A DNA stretch of 64,000 nucleotides from Calliopum simillimum. Lineage: Eukaryota > Arthropoda > Insecta > Diptera > Lauxaniidae. Under the pieces are notes generated by a model that ran no database searches, had not been told where the DNA came from, and saw nothing but the letters and a program-made list of their open reading frames with translations. Location: assembly GCA_951812925.1 (NCBI GenBank), contig OX638370.1, forward strand, positions 92,208,897-92,272,896, written 5' to 3'. Both the position numbers and the translations under genes were made by a program. Positions 12,939 to 25,759 of this stretch are shown here, piece after piece (positions within the stretch are counted from its first letter, which is position 1; each line of letters begins with the position of its first letter).

Positions 12939-14158
12939 GATTTTTAATATTACACAAAAACATGAGAAAACTGGAGGTCATTAAAGACAAGAAATGCTGA
13001 AAACTTTTCAGGGCTACTCATAAAATTCCCAAAATTAATTATTTTTTAATCAGTCTTACATACGAGTAAATCCTTAGTAGACAAAAAACAGTTCAACAGA
13101 TCCGCATATGCTCCACCGCGACTGATCACTTGATCACAACTTGTAAGTAACATGTCAAATGTTGTGCTGCGGTTGACCACACACGCGCATCAACGCCGTC
13201 TCGCCGCGTCAATCATAGTACGTACACAAATGAACCACAATAGAAGATTGGAGTGGAAAAAGTTTAGATGTCAAAAAGACATCAATGTCATATCACGAAA
13301 AATATAGACAACAACAACAATTCATTTTTGACAGGGCGTCTATGATCAAACAAAAACGCCACACCAAGTGGAGTGAGTAAATTAAAGAAGCCGCAGTTCA
13401 AGGTGCTGCTGCAACGGAATGAATCAAACATTTGATGACTTTTTAACTCGTTACAAGCGTAATAAAAAATTGGTCAAAACGACAGAAAGAAAAAAAATAG
13501 TTAGCTAGTGATGGATCACCATCACTGTGGGTTATTGGAGCCAATGTTGTCACTGGCGCTTTTCTTAGCCGTTTCCTAAACTGTTAAACTGTGCTGGTAC
13601 ATCCATATAAACTGATGATTGCACTATCATCATTGAGACGTATTTGTTACGCACGCTCATTAACTGAACTGAAGAGGAAGTTTCAAAAAGAAAGTCTGAG
13701 ACTAACAGCATGGGAAATAGGGGATATCTTTTCGCTAAGCTTAATTTTTAAGTATTTTTTTATGCGTTTGTTATTATTATTTAATGAGATATAAAAAGGT
13801 GTATCTACGACGTATAGTATACAGACAAGATCATATTGTCACATCGTTGATATAATCATCAGCCAGCAGTTTTTCAGTTGATGGACCCACATGGGATCAT
13901 ATGTCTTTATTAATGCCTCTTAAGCAATGCATCAAACAAAAAAACAAACACAAATCCCCATTGTAACGTGTTGTAGGTCAGGCTGTGGGTCAACATTAGA
14001 CATTAACAACATTAACGTCAATTTGACGTTTTTATTTATCCTTAAATGTCTTAACTCTCTAACTAACAACTCCCACATATGATCGTACTGAAAGTGCGCT
14101 TATGAACATATCAATTGACTTTTGACTTGTTAGTTGAGACTGCCACACACGATCATTC
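12939..14158. other. Intronic sequence, apparently unique
   Basis: No gene is seen. Less AT-rich patches occur at 13.08-13.25 kb (with paired TGATCA sites) and 13.3-13.6 kb. These could hold regulatory sites, but nothing firm can be said. Confidence 0.4.
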
Positions 14159-14199
14159 GCTCTCTCTCTGCTAAATCTCTCTCTCTCTTCCTCTCTTTA
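14159..14199 (-). promoter_or_regulatory. Clustered GAGAG motifs (GAGA-factor-like)
   Basis: On the minus strand there is an almost pure GA/CT tract broken only by 'gattta' and 'gag'. It gives several overlapping GAGAG sites within 41 bp. Trithorax-like (GAF) and Pipsqueak bind such sites in promoters and Polycomb response elements. A role in inv regulation is inference, since a plain microsatellite would look the same. Confidence 0.4.
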
Positions 14200-15715
14200 C
14201 GTCAACGATTAATGATTTCGTAGAAAGCAACTGTCAAAAGTAATTAAGTTTCAATGTTTTACTATTAAATTTATTATTATTCTTTTATACAAATTTTGTG
14301 TAATAAACAATTTATTTGTTGTCTCTCCGAAAAAAAAGCAACAACAACAACAATAACACTCTCAATAACCACCGCGCATACTTCACTATAATCTCTATTG
14401 GGTTGGTTGGTTGGTTTGGTTCATTTGCTGCTATGATAAATGAAGTCATTTCAAATAAATTTTGACAGTTGTACGTACGAGTACAAGAAATAAATACCTT
14501 ACCTGTGGCCTAAACCGCACCAACACCATACGCAAATGAAGCTATAAAATTAATAAATTTTGTTGTTGTTTTTTGTATTTTTGGTCTTTAATTCCAATCG
14601 AGCGGAAAGAAGAAACTCGTTTTCATTTCAATTTGGTTGTATTTTTTTGCTTCGAATTTGGTAACTTAGACACTTTTTGGGTGGTCCAGCCGTTGGGAGC
14701 AGCCGAAGCAGCGTATGTTGTGCGGATGTACGATATGTGAGTACCATGCCATACATAGCTACGCTTGCTTAGCTTAGCTGGTGCTAAGCCGAGGTTGGGC
14801 TAACAACGTCATAAAAGTGTTGATTTCAAATATAAAAAATGATTTGTTTTTTATTTTCGAGATTTTATTGCCAAATTTATGTTCATTTCATGAAATTTAA
14901 GCTTTTCAACAAATAAATGACTCTATTATTATGAAATTTACATGATTTAATTGATTGTTGTTGTGGTTTTCGCTTAAATTAGATGCCAGGCAGAGTGATG
15001 ATATTATTTTGATAAATTGTTATTACTTTGAAAAGGTGGCACACCTTAAGTGTAATTGATTTCTTATTTGTTATAAGAAAAAAAATTTTAATGGAATGAA
15101 TTTGATTACTTTTAAATTAATTGGTTAAAAAGTAGGTACGAATTTTTCAATATATTGTACATGAAGTTTTCTCAAATTGTTAATTTTTTAACATTCTCAA
15201 ATTTTAAAGATATTTTAATTATTTTCAATAATTTTCGACATTTTAAAAAATTTTCAATATTTTTTCAATTTTTTATAAATTTAAATTTTTTAATACTATT
15301 TTTTTTTTTTATTATTCTCTTTTTTTAAATTTTTTGATAATTTATTTCGTCGCCAAAGTTCTCTTTTGCCCCATATGACGTAAATTAAGTTAGTAGATCG
15401 AAAATGGCAGAGCTGATAAAAAAAGATGCCAGGCTAATTAAAGGCTAATTAAGTGCACTAACGCCAAATATTAGGATATTTTTCTTATTTGACGTCCGAT
15501 TAACAAGTATAGTATATCGTTGTAAATGTCTCAAAATGGGCTATATTTCATTCATAGAAGCCATTTATCTCAAATGTTTTTTTCGCCTAGTTGTGCTCAT
15601 TATCTCAGTTTCTACCACCCTTAGGTGCCAAGGACACTGCATACGACTGAAGCCCACAAAAAATAATAAAATTCATCTCTACAAAATTTACTCAAATTGT
15701 TGAAATTGAAGAAGT
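14200..15715. other. Intronic sequence, no gene seen
   Basis: AT-rich unique DNA. It contains a GGTT microrepeat at about 14400-14422 and decayed A/T-rich stretches at 15170-15350. Confidence 0.4.
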
Positions 15716-15936
15716 TATAGCGAATCCTAAAACCTCAGTACAAAATATGAAAAACAGGATGTTTCAAAAACGAATATCGCCCCCTAAGGCTATGTAATAA
15801 TTTTTTTTTAACATTTGACATTTCAAACAGCATGCAAATAAATGAAAAAAGAATCTCGCATAGTTTTAGAGCACAATTTTTGATCTTGAAACATCCTGTT
15901 TTTCAAATTTTGTACTGAGGTTTTAGATTCGCTATA
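15716..15936. mobile_element. Small palindromic element
   Basis: About 220 bp with inverted arms of roughly 55 bp. The left arm reads 'tatagcgaatcctaaaacc' then 'tcagtacaaaatatg' and 'aaaacaggatgtttc'. The right arm is its reverse complement with few differences. The loop includes a short T-run. No ORF. Confidence 0.65.
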
Positions 15937-16103
15937 GAGGCCGAAAAAATTTTTCAATATGAGCTTTCAAACTGGGGGCGGACATTTTTTTTTTTTTTTT
16001 TGTATGGGGGTCGATACACTTAAAAGATTTTGCCCGTTTTTGAATCTTCGTCAAATATTGTTATGTTTTTAAAACAATTTTCGCTTGAAACTTTACTCTA
16101 TAT

Positions 16104-16684
16104 CAAGGGTGTCAGCGTTTTCAAATCACTGAGCCAAGCGCATGCAGCACAGTCAGCGCAAAATTTTCGATTTTACAACAACTTCAAATTCGAATTACAA
16201 CAATCATAAAAACAATTTTTTGTTGTTTTTTCATGCCACGTTTACAACAACAAAAATGTTTCAACAATTTTCAAAATTTGTAGAACTAGGACACACACAA
16301 AAAGTAGGAGCATTCACGCGTTGATGCGCAATGCTCTTGCGTCGTTGCGGAAGTGCGGTTTGCGAAAGTTTGACATTTGTAAAACATCAAACGAAAATTT
16401 CGCACTACTTCTGCAATTTCTCAAGATGGAAATATTCACATTGAACGTTCAGGCGTTAGTGCGTAAAAGACTTGCATTTTCGCAACTGCGCATCAACGCA
16501 TTAATACCCATATTGTTTGTTGTTTTTGTTTTTAATGCGATGTAGTCGTTGTTGTTGTTTTATGTTGGTTCGAGTTCGATTTTGTGAAAGAAAAAAACAA
16601 CAAAAATTATTTCTGTCATACAGAAATATTGATGTTGTTGGCGAGCCAAAATTGGCTCACTTTTGTTTTACGCTGACACCCTTG
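16104..16684 (+). mobile_element. hAT-type MITE, copy 1
   Basis: 581 bp. The TIR begins CAAGGGTGTCAGCG at both ends. The 8-bp flanks are CTCTATAT (16096-16103) and CTCTATAC (16685-16692), fitting an 8-bp target duplication with one change. An 8-bp duplication with a CA(A/G)GG-type terminus is the hAT signature. The interior has no transposase. Open frames such as those at 16142-16324 also occur in the second copy and are parts of the element. Confidence 0.85.
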
Positions 16685-16692
16685 CTCTATAC

Positions 16693-17000
16693 AAAGTAAA
16701 GCATCAAGTTTTTTATACGCCTCCTCTTGTCCGAATTTGCTCAGTTTTGTGCCAGACTTGGCTTATACTATTCTTACCATTTATACGAAATTCGGTTGGA
16801 CTACCTCAAAAAGCACTAATAGCAATGAGTTTGTATGGGGGGCGTCACGACCTTTTATCAGAATTCACTTTTTTCGCTAACCCATATTATTCCAAGCAAT
16901 TGTACGAAATTTAGTTCAATTATCTCGAATAGCGCTCTAAGTGTAGGGTTTTAATGATTTTGATTGTATGGGAGCTGTCACGCAGTTCCGTTTAGTTGAT
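16693..17000 (+). repeat. INE-like dispersed repeat, partial
   Basis: It contains degenerate units with 'cctcttgtccgaatttgctc', 'gtatggggggcgtcacga' and 'aaatttagttcaattatctc', related to the family at 2.3, 22.7 and 33.7 kb. It starts directly after the hAT MITE, so the MITE probably inserted at or in this repeat. Confidence 0.5.
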
Positions 17001-18689
17001 ACTATTTATGAGAGCTCATTGCCCCTCAACTTCTTTCTTATTTAAAAATTTTTCCGTCATTTCAATATTTTTTCAAGTTTTTTAAAATTTTATGTTTTGT
17101 ATCATTTAGGGCCATTTTCAAATTTAACTTCAAGATAAACAAAAATTTTGTATGAAATTTAATGTCAAAGTTCCAGTTTAGACTAAACTGAACATTGTGA
17201 AATTAACCCTAAGGAGACTTGATCTAAACAGCAATACAATCAGAATAAAACTGGCATATAAGATTGCAGCAACTTTTATACTAGCATGTTGTGATATTGA
17301 AATTTTCTTGAGAGCTCTTTCCACTTCAATATGGAGTTTTCAGTTAATTTTAAACTTTATGCAAAACAAAACCTCATGCAAACATTCACAACACGACTCA
17401 AAAAAGAAAAACTATTCTTCGTGATGATAGCGGACCCTGTTTCACCACATGCGAAGCTCACCACATACTGTTTGGTTTATGCAGATGCTTAGAAGTTGCT
17501 TCGCTAAGTAGTGCAGGGTGTATTGAAATTTATTTTGGTAAATTTTTTGCATAAGCTCTTGCAACAGATAGCTTCTCAAAGGTTCAGCACTACCTAGAGA
17601 TGGTAAAGCTTCTATTTTACAAACAGTTCATATTTTGCGAGACGTACCGCGTCAAACTGTCTATCCTTTGAATTGTTTAAAAGTAGGCATGGCATTGATT
17701 GAGAAATAGTGCGTTTAAATTTCAATGTTTGTTCGCGCCCACTTTTTGGTCATCGTGTGCTATTTATGTGGGGCACCTTCCTACAGAATTTCATCGAAAT
17801 AGCTTGCATAGTTTGCGAGATATAACTTTTCTTTTTTTATCGATTTATCGTTAAATAGTGGGCGTGGGACCTATTTAATACTGATACGCTTCTGAACTTT
17901 GATGAGGTTTGGTATACTAGCACTTACATGGTACGTATAGTACGAAGTTCGAATAATTCGAGGTACGAAGTTAGTATCCAATGCACGAACTTTAAGTGTA
18001 GTACGAATTCAACTGATCCGACAGCTCTAATCGCGACAAGTAACTTTTATTTGACTTCTGGTTAGGTTCCAATTTATTTTCTTTATTTCTTTCTTTCTTT
18101 TTTTCCAATATTCCCAAAATACATATGCGAGCTTAAGTCTCTAAAGTAATTTATTTTCATATGATCTCATTGGAAGCTCAATTAATCTGATAACAGTTAT
18201 TGAGCAATATCTTCCAACTTTATTTATCAGCGGCTTAATGAAGCCATATACCTGATCTACAACTGGGGTGGTCCCTGAAAAATACAGTCCATCAGAATTA
18301 CAGCATTGTCTGGTCAAGTAAAATTGACAGTCACACTTGTTGGAAATAGGCACTGCTCAATGACAACAGCTTGTAATCCGCTGTGAGATTATGTAAATTC
18401 TTCCACTTTATAACTATACACCCCGCTGTTGGCGCAGCTCAAAAAAAAACAAGTGCCCCCACTTGAAATTTTTAATTTTTGACACTCAAGTGCTGTTGAG
18501 GCTTTTGTTTTTGTAATAAAATCAGCTAAAATTAATAGGAACTGAACGCAACGTGTATGGGATTGCTGATGAAAATCCATGCCATCCATGTAAAAGTGTT
18601 GGGTAAACAAAAACGCATGCGAACAAATCAAAATCAAATGAAGTTAAGTGCTGTGAATATGGCAAATGAAACTTCCAGGAATGAGTTGT
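17001..18689. other. Intronic sequence with one repeat relic
   Basis: At 17690-17925 there is a relic ('gggcgtgggacctatttaat', 'aatttcatcgaaatagctt') matching 9.87-10.1 kb. The remainder appears unique and I see no gene. Confidence 0.4.
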
Positions 18690-20340
18690 GTTCAGCAGTT
18701 TGATCAGTCAGCTACATATACTCTGCTATTTGATAAACTTACAGAATAATAACTCAATAAAATCGAATGCACATGAATCACCACTTTTCACTTTAGACTT
18801 TTTAATTAAAATTGAAGTCTCATTAGTTACGATCTACACTTGAACTGATGATGATCATGGCGATCATGTTGATAGAAATGCAAAAAAAAAAAGTACCATA
18901 ATTTTCTAGCAAAATTGTTCCTCCTCTCTTCAGCAACCTTTGCCGCCGCCAAACATTGATCTTCAGCTAACCCTGCCCTAACCTCTCCCCTTTTTCCAGT
19001 ATTGTAATACATACAGACGAGGATCGTAAGCTGCTGATAACGTGTTGATGACTCAAGTATGGCTTGGTTTCTCCTATAGGCAAGTTTTGATCTACTACGA
19101 TCGCGTAGCCCCAAAGAAGACGACGACGACAATTGCAACCACCATTAGAGGGCAACATTGAGCATCTACGACTAGATCTCACTACAAATATAGCGATCTA
19201 CAATTAATGTCCGTCGTCGTATTTGCGCGTATGCCATTATTAAGTCTTTGACTGGACAGCAACAGCAGCGTTGGTGTTTGCAACAAACGAACGACAGCTG
19301 GCTCCCAACTATGGCTGTGGGGCAGGTCAGTGTAGTTACCGCGCTGTTTACGGGCAACATCATTCGTTTTGCGAATGGCGCCTGTAAACTGTAATAAACT
19401 TTGGTAGCCATTTTTGGTAGAAATTAAGAGACAAGACATCACAGGCAACGGCAAACAAAAGAAAAAAGTTTGCCATACACTGTTTGGCGATGGTGCTGCG
19501 GTTTTTTTTTTTCGCTTCTCTCGCTGCAAGGTTTTTGCTCCATTAGTGTTGCTTTGCGCATTGCACTGTTTGTGTTGTTCGGGCTAAAACAGACCACCCA
19601 AGTTGACAGCGAACACAACGAGTACAATTTCAAGCAAGACGATCGCTTGTGTGATCACAGCTTAAGTCACTGCACCAGGGCTATCTACTTTCGTATGTCT
19701 TTTAATAAAGCTCTTTACTCGTAAGAAGCAATTGCGCCAACAGCAGCGGGATTGGCTTGGGCTCGTCGTCGTCGTCAGCAGCAGCACAAAAAGAGTAAAT
19801 AAATTTTATTGAGCAGTTAGAGAAGAATTAATGAAATGCACAGACAACGATCACTGATGATCTGATCTCCACCAGCGCGAGTGCTGAGTCCAGAAGCCGC
19901 AGCAGCAGAACACTGCAGTGATATCTGCTGCGTTGCATATTACAATTTATGTGCGTAATAACGGCGACAATTATTGCGATCTGGCAAAGATGAGAAAGAT
20001 CACTCTGATCGCAGATCGCGCTGTGATTTTGCTTGACTTATTGTATGAAGTAATTAAGCTGCTGCTCTCACACTTTTTCGCAACGACAGCAACAGCAGCG
20101 GTTGGTGTGCTATTTTTATGACCAACTCAATCAATTTGTTCAGATCATCGATCTTGTGGCTGTTACTGCTGCTGAAGCTTTAGTTGCTGTTGGTCTCTCC
20201 TCTCACTGTATGCGATGACGTGGCATCTAATGAAAATTTAAACGTGATTTTGGAATTTCAGTTGAACGTTGTAGATTTCGCCTTGATGAAAAAAAATTAT
20301 GTTAAGAATTTTAATGTCGATCGGTGATCATTTCTCAACA
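18690..20340. promoter_or_regulatory. GATC-rich, less AT-rich unique block (candidate enhancer)
   Basis: I count 22 GATC tetramers in about 1.65 kb, where roughly 6 would be expected at even base composition. Several are paired as TGATCA or CGATCNNNGATC. The block has no transposon features, is visibly richer in G+C than its surroundings, and carries short CAG/CTG/GAC triplet runs. Overlapping open frames on the minus strand (18827-19633) are not protein-like. An intronic cis-regulatory module of inv is a reasonable but unproved reading. Confidence 0.35.
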
Positions 20341-20496
20341 ATTTTAATGGTTTATTGCTAACGCATTTTCATGCTATTGATACCAAGCACTGACTTAAGT
20401 GACTTAAATAAAAAATATACATCGGCTGCAAAACAGTTTTTGAAGCTCCAGCTCTAATGTGCAATAGAAAGTCTGAAGATCAGCAGTTTTGAAGTA

Positions 20497-21800
20497 AAGG
20501 GTGTTTTTTTTAGAGGTTTGTTTTTCGAATAGAGATAAAACTGGCATTTTGTGGTCAAATCTGGCAACTCTAATGTCATTTATGTTCAGTTTGGTTTGCC
20601 ATTTCATCATGAACAGGTTGACAAAAGAACAACGCTTGCAAATCGTGCAAATTTATTTCGAAAATAATGGTTCAGTTCGCGAAGTTTACAGCAAGCTCCG
20701 TCCATTTTATGGTCGACATAATCGTCCATCAGAGCAATTAATTCGGTTAACCATGGATCGTTTTCGCACTACATTTACTCTATGTGATAATACGCATCCG
20801 CAGAGACGTCGAACAGTGGGCACCGAAGAAACAATTGCCGCTGTAGAGCAAAATGTTGAAGAGGACCCGAATGAATCGATTCGCCACCGTGCACAGCAAT
20901 TGGAGCTTTGTCCATCAACTTTATGGAAGATTTTGCGCAAAGATCTTGGCTTGCGACCTTACAAGATCCAGCTTGTGCAAGAATTAAAGCCGCGAGACCA
21001 TGCAATGTGTCGTGATTTTGGTGTATGGGCCGAAAATGAGATTGATCTCGATGCTGATTTTCATCGCAAAATTTTGTTCAGTGATGAGGCTCATTTTTGG
21101 TTGAATGGCTACGTCAACAAGCAAAATTGCCGCATTTGGAGTGAAGAGAATCCACATGAGACCCTTGAGACGCCATTACATCCACAAAAACTGACTGTTT
21201 GGTGTGCTCTATGGGCTGGTTGAGTCATTGGGCCATACTTCTTCCGAAATAATGCTGGAGAGTCAGTTACCGTTAATGGAGACCGGCATAGAGCCATGAT
21301 AACCGATTATTTTGTTCCCGAATTGGATGGCATGAATGTGGATGAGTTGTGGTTCCAACAAGACGGCGCTACATGCCACACAGCGCACGTCACAATCGAT
21401 TTATTGAAGGAAACATTCGATGAGCGCATAATTTCGCGGAATGGACCTGTCAATTGGCCACCAAGATCGTGTGATTTGACACCATTGGATTATTTTCTTT
21501 GGGGATATGTGAAGTCGCTCGTCTACGCCAACAAACCAGAAACGTTAGGGGACTTGGAAGCCAACATTTGTGGCGTTATTGCCGACATACGGCCCCATAT
21601 GCTCGAAAAAGTGGTTGAAAATTGGACCTGTAGAATTGGCTTTATTCGAGCCAACCGCGGCGGCCACATGCCCGAAATCATATTTAAACATTAATGGCAT
21701 AAAATTATCCTTCCAATAAAGCCAAATTGATGGACATTAAAACGATTTTCCTTTGTTTTATTTCAATTCGAAGTTCTAAACCTCTAAAAAAAACACCCTT
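20497..21800 (+). mobile_element. mariner element of the DD41D (rosa-like) group
   Basis: The 1304-bp element is bounded by perfect 23-bp terminal inverted repeats starting AAGGGTG, then eight T's, then AGAGGTTT. Beyond that they are imperfect, sharing TTCGAAT. It is flanked by TA at 20495-20496 and 21801-21802, the Tc1/mariner target duplication. One transposase frame fills the inside, broken by a single stop. The element is structurally complete, so it looks recent compared with its neighbours. Confidence 0.95.
20609..21694 (+). pseudogene. DD41D mariner transposase with one premature stop
   Basis: This is a cut-and-paste transposase that would act in the nucleus on the element's own TIRs. 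The start chosen is the ATG at 20609 (MNRLTKEQRL). Residues 1-115 form the paired helix-turn-helix region, with STLWKILRKDLGLRPYKIQL closing it. The catalytic Asp residues are D159 (FSDEAHFW), D252 (WFQQDGATCH) and D294 (LTPLDYFLWG). There are 41 residues between the second and third, which defines the DD41D group first described as rosa in Ceratitis. Codon 205 is TGA (21221-21223), between WAG and VIGPYFFRN, where relatives would carry a sense codon. The frame is otherwise open to the TAA at 21692-21694, 361 codons in all. The protein is inactive unless the stop is read through or is an assembly or allele artefact. Confidence 0.93.
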
Positions 21801-22146
21801 TATTTATTTCATTAGTTTTCATGCCTTTAGATAATCAACAAATGATGCTAAAAAAATAGAATCCACAGAAAAATCATGTCTCAGAACCATATGAGGCATT
21901 GCCAAATTATAAAAACAATTACTATAATATATGTAATAGTCATTTATAAGAGCAGATGTCGCAAAAGAGCTTTAATTAGCATTCTTGAAAGGAAAATTTG
22001 ACCTTGGCCATGGCTCATATAGCTAAGAACCGTGTTCATTCATTAAACACGGAGGCACGGGTTTGAGTGTGGGTTCAGATCTGATGAGGATATATACATA
22101 TTAGACTGGTTCAAATTTTTATGAAAAACAGAAATTGCGCTATAAC

Positions 22147-22563
22147 GGCACCAAAATGTTCTCTTTGCAAATAAGTACTACGTTAAATTTGGTCCATTTC
22201 AGAGAATATTTGATGCATCCCAAACTATTTTAAAAATCGAAAAGTGGACCTAAATATGAAAAAAAATTTGTCTGTAATAAATCTTTAATTTATTTCTCTG
22301 TAAGTTCTATAAATTTGGAGATATTGGCCATTCCATTTCATATCTTATTTTTCCATCTTGGATGGAAAATATCTTCAAAACTAAAGAACTAACAGAGAAA
22401 TAATTGCAAATTCGAAAAGTGAACCAGTCTAAATTTTATAACAAAAAATTTTTCCATACCACTTTTCGGTTTTTAAAATGGTTTGGGATGCTTCAATTGT
22501 TGTTTGAAATGGACCAAATTTAACATGGTGCTTGCTTACATTAAAGAAAACATTTTGGTGCTG
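22147..22563. mobile_element. Palindromic element, about 0.42 kb
   Basis: Inverted arms: 'ggcaccaaaatgttctcttt', 'taaatttggtccatttca' and 'gcatcccaaactattttaaa' on the left return reversed on the right. The centre lies near 22350. An additional inverted pair 'agactggttc'/'gaaccagtct' (22104, 22424) overlaps it and may be a second, older palindrome. There is no coding capacity. Confidence 0.7.
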
Positions 22564-22737
22564 TGAATTGGGTTGATGATCAATAACAGAAGCTAATCAA
22601 TAAATTCAAGAATAAGAGAATGAGGCAGGACAGAAGCCTGAGGAAGCTATAGGATGCCAGTACATATGTTTATGAAATAACAAACAGTATTGGGTTTTGT
22701 TGGCATAGAAATCAAACTGATAATTTGGTTCTACGTG

Positions 22738-23482
22738 ACCTCTTGTTCACATACCTTTTGCTCAGATCTTCCGCTTACTCTGATCAGTGTCTGAGTGAAA
22801 TTTAGTTGGATTCTCTTTACAGCATTTAAAAGCTTATGCTTTTATGGGTGGTGCCACGCCCCTTTTTCCAATTCCGTCTAGTTTTTGCACAGAGCTTGCA
22901 TTTATAGTTTTTAGTGCCTGAGTGAAATTTAGTGGGAATCTCTCGAAAAAAGCTTTCTGTATAGCATTTTGAAGCTTTTGCTTACATTGGAGGCGCCACG
23001 CCGTCTTCTGCGAATTCGTCTTGCTTAAGCTCAGAGCGCGCATTTATAGTCCTTAGTATTTGAGTGAAATTAAGTTGGATTATCCCAAAAAAAACTCTTT
23101 CAGTACAGCATTTTGAAACTTTTGCTTATGTGGGAGGTGCCATACCCTCTTGTTCGCCCAGTTTTTTTTAGAGCTTGTGCTTACGATTAGTAGTATTTAT
23201 GTGTATTTCGGTTGCATAGTCGTGAAAAATACTCCTAAAGTTGCATTTTGAATATATTTTTTGTATAGGCGGTACGCGTATCCGCTGATCGATTTCGCTC
23301 CTTTTTAATAAGTCAAGCTAGCTTGCTCCCAAAAAATATTAAAATAATTTCAACGGACAGACAGTCAGACCAACGGACATGGCTATATCGACTAAGGAGG
23401 TGACTTTTTCATACCTGCCACGCCGCCTTCTTCGCGTTACAAATGGAAGAACAAAGTAAATATACCCTAGGTGTAGGCATAA
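22738..23482 (+). repeat. INE-like dispersed repeat, copy 2
   Basis: At least three tandem internal units ('gggtggtgccacgcccct', 'gaggcgccacgccgtcttc', 'gggaggtgccataccctctt') are followed by the 3' module with 'acatggctatatcgactaag' and the terminal 'taccctaggtgtaggcat'. This copy is uninterrupted and serves to recognise the insertions in copies 3 and 5. Confidence 0.65.
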
Positions 23483-25759
23483 CTATGCTATTCTTCACAA
23501 AATAACAGTTTGGATCAAATGATCGATAACAAATTCTAATAGATAAAATATAGGAAAAGGGAATGGAATGGGATAGAACACTAGTGAATTTCAGCATTGA
23601 GGAGCATTCAGTTGATATGAAACAGGCTATGACAATACCTATAGAATGTGTAGATAAAACAAATTCAAATTAATAGCTTTTTAGTAAATTTTTTCAGTGC
23701 AAGACACTTATACGTATTAAAGAAATAAGTCCCGTCGTTACTTTTTTGAATGAGCAGCAAAAGGATTCTAACACTAATGTTACTCTCCTTAATAGGTATT
23801 CTGTAAATATATCATCATCAACAAAGTTCATTCAACATAAACTAGTGATAGTTGAAAAAAACTGACAAACATTTTGTCAACAACAAGGTTCAACTTGAAA
23901 GCCAATACTCAGTGTCCATTTGCAGAAAAGAGTGCAACAATTTTTAAAACAAAAAAACCAATTGCCATATAAAATGTGTCAGCTAAATGCAATTGCAACG
24001 GGTAGTAGCCAAGCTAAGCCAACTATTTTTAATTCCTTGGGGTGTCATAGAAAACGTGCACCGTTGCACCTATAACCATAAATATGCGCCTAATGTCGCC
24101 AAATATTGCGATGATTATTGCAATGGATTGGATTTGTTTGCAACAACTTTGGCATGAATTTTTTTCTCCTTTTTTTTTTCTATCAATGCTATCAATGCAC
24201 AAACAACATGTTGCTTCATAACGCGATTTATACTCCCATTTGTGGGCAGCATTTAGTGTTGCTTTCCTGGCGATTGTTGTTTGCTGATTGTGTCTCATTT
24301 TGGTCAATGCTTGTTGGTTGTTGTTGCTGTTGCTTGTGACAGTTTTATTATTGCTGCACTGAGAGTTGGCAATATTGCTGCTGCGTAATACAGCAGTGTA
24401 TTGCAATGCTTTTATCATGGTTGCTAGCCCTTTTACGGGGCTATTGCCACAAGCAATAGAGCCACTTTTTTTTTGTGGCAACAGGTGAAATTAAATTTTT
24501 TGTCACTTAATAAATTGTTGTATGTTGCTGCTGTTCAGAGAGTTATGTTTTTTGACAAATCTGTTAAAACAATGCCAGTTATTTGTGGCGCGCAATTGAT
24601 AAAAAGACATAAGCAAATCATCACTCAATATGGCGCCAAAATGTTGCTGCAACACCGAAATAATTGAGTTTTTATTGCGTTTACACTTTCACTTTGTGGT
24701 TTAATTTTTCATTTCCACATTTTTTCATACATTTTGCATTTCAACCAAAAAAATAAAAAATTTACGCATAATTCCTGAAATATCGATTTTGTCTATTTTC
24801 GTAGCTTGTTCTTCTTGCTCAATGGCTCAATTTATGTTGCCAACTTTGAATTGGTTGGCTTTTGCTTCATATGAATTCGTTGGCCCGCGAGGCTTGGGCG
24901 TTAGTGATTATCATATGACGTGACAGCTTCAAATATTTATGATGCATTTAGGTCATAAGCATGTTGTTGCTGTTGTTATTGTACACGGTAAAATTGTTAT
25001 GTTTTTTTGTTTGAGGGTAAATTGCAACACGACACGGGACTCGTCGTAACGCGCGCGCAACATACAAAACTTTATGCGGCTACATACAATGCACCACAGA
25101 AAAGTGGGGGGCGGAGGAGGCTTGGTCGTTAGCATGTTATAACAGTGTGTTGTTTGTTTGTTTGTCTGTACGTCCTGGGTTCATAACAATTTCGTTGGGT
25201 CCAATTTAAAATTTGCACCGTGGTTTTCCTTAAATAAGCTGTTTTGTATTAAGAGCTACACCTCGTTTTACTGATTTGTGACATGCAAAAATGGCGGCCA
25301 TTTTTTCACGTCGTATTCCGTCACGTTAGGGGGAAGTGGATGTGAAAGTAACGTGAAATCATTACACTATGTGGAATGAATAGTTTGGTTTAATTTCATG
25401 TTAGCGCATAAAATAGTTACATTTTGTTCAGACACTTGAATAACAATATCCTTGTAATATCTTCAAACGAAGATATAAAATAATGCGGTTTCAATAATAA
25501 AATATAAATGATACTCCTGATAAAATTGAGAATACTTTGGAAAAATATGAAAAATCGAACAATCCTGAGCTAAGAAAATGTTAAAAAATCGTAAAGAATT
25601 GGAAAAACATTGCAAAACAATTAGGAAATTGTTGTTGAAAAATCAAAAAATTATGAAAAATATTAAAAAATTGTTCAAAATGTTGAGAAACGTTGAAATG
25701 TTCAAAAAATTTAAAATAACTAATATTGAATATTGTCTAAAAAAAGTTGTAAACTAAAT
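23483..25759. other. Intronic unique sequence
   Basis: No recognisable gene. A 150-codon frame on the minus strand at 24481-24029 is Asn/Gln/Lys-rich without domain features and lies opposite TTG/CTG runs, so it is not called. From 25500 to 25740 the sequence is A-rich, with a repeated 'aaaattgttNaaaa' pattern. Confidence 0.4.

Noticed and set aside
18827..19633. Several overlapping frames of 64-115 codons on the minus strand
   Set aside because: They overlap in different frames with no domain or codon signal. The less AT-rich composition explains the lack of stops.
24029..24481. 150-codon minus-strand frame
   Set aside because: Asn/Gln/Lys-rich with no recognisable fold and opposite TTG runs, as expected by chance in triplet-rich DNA.
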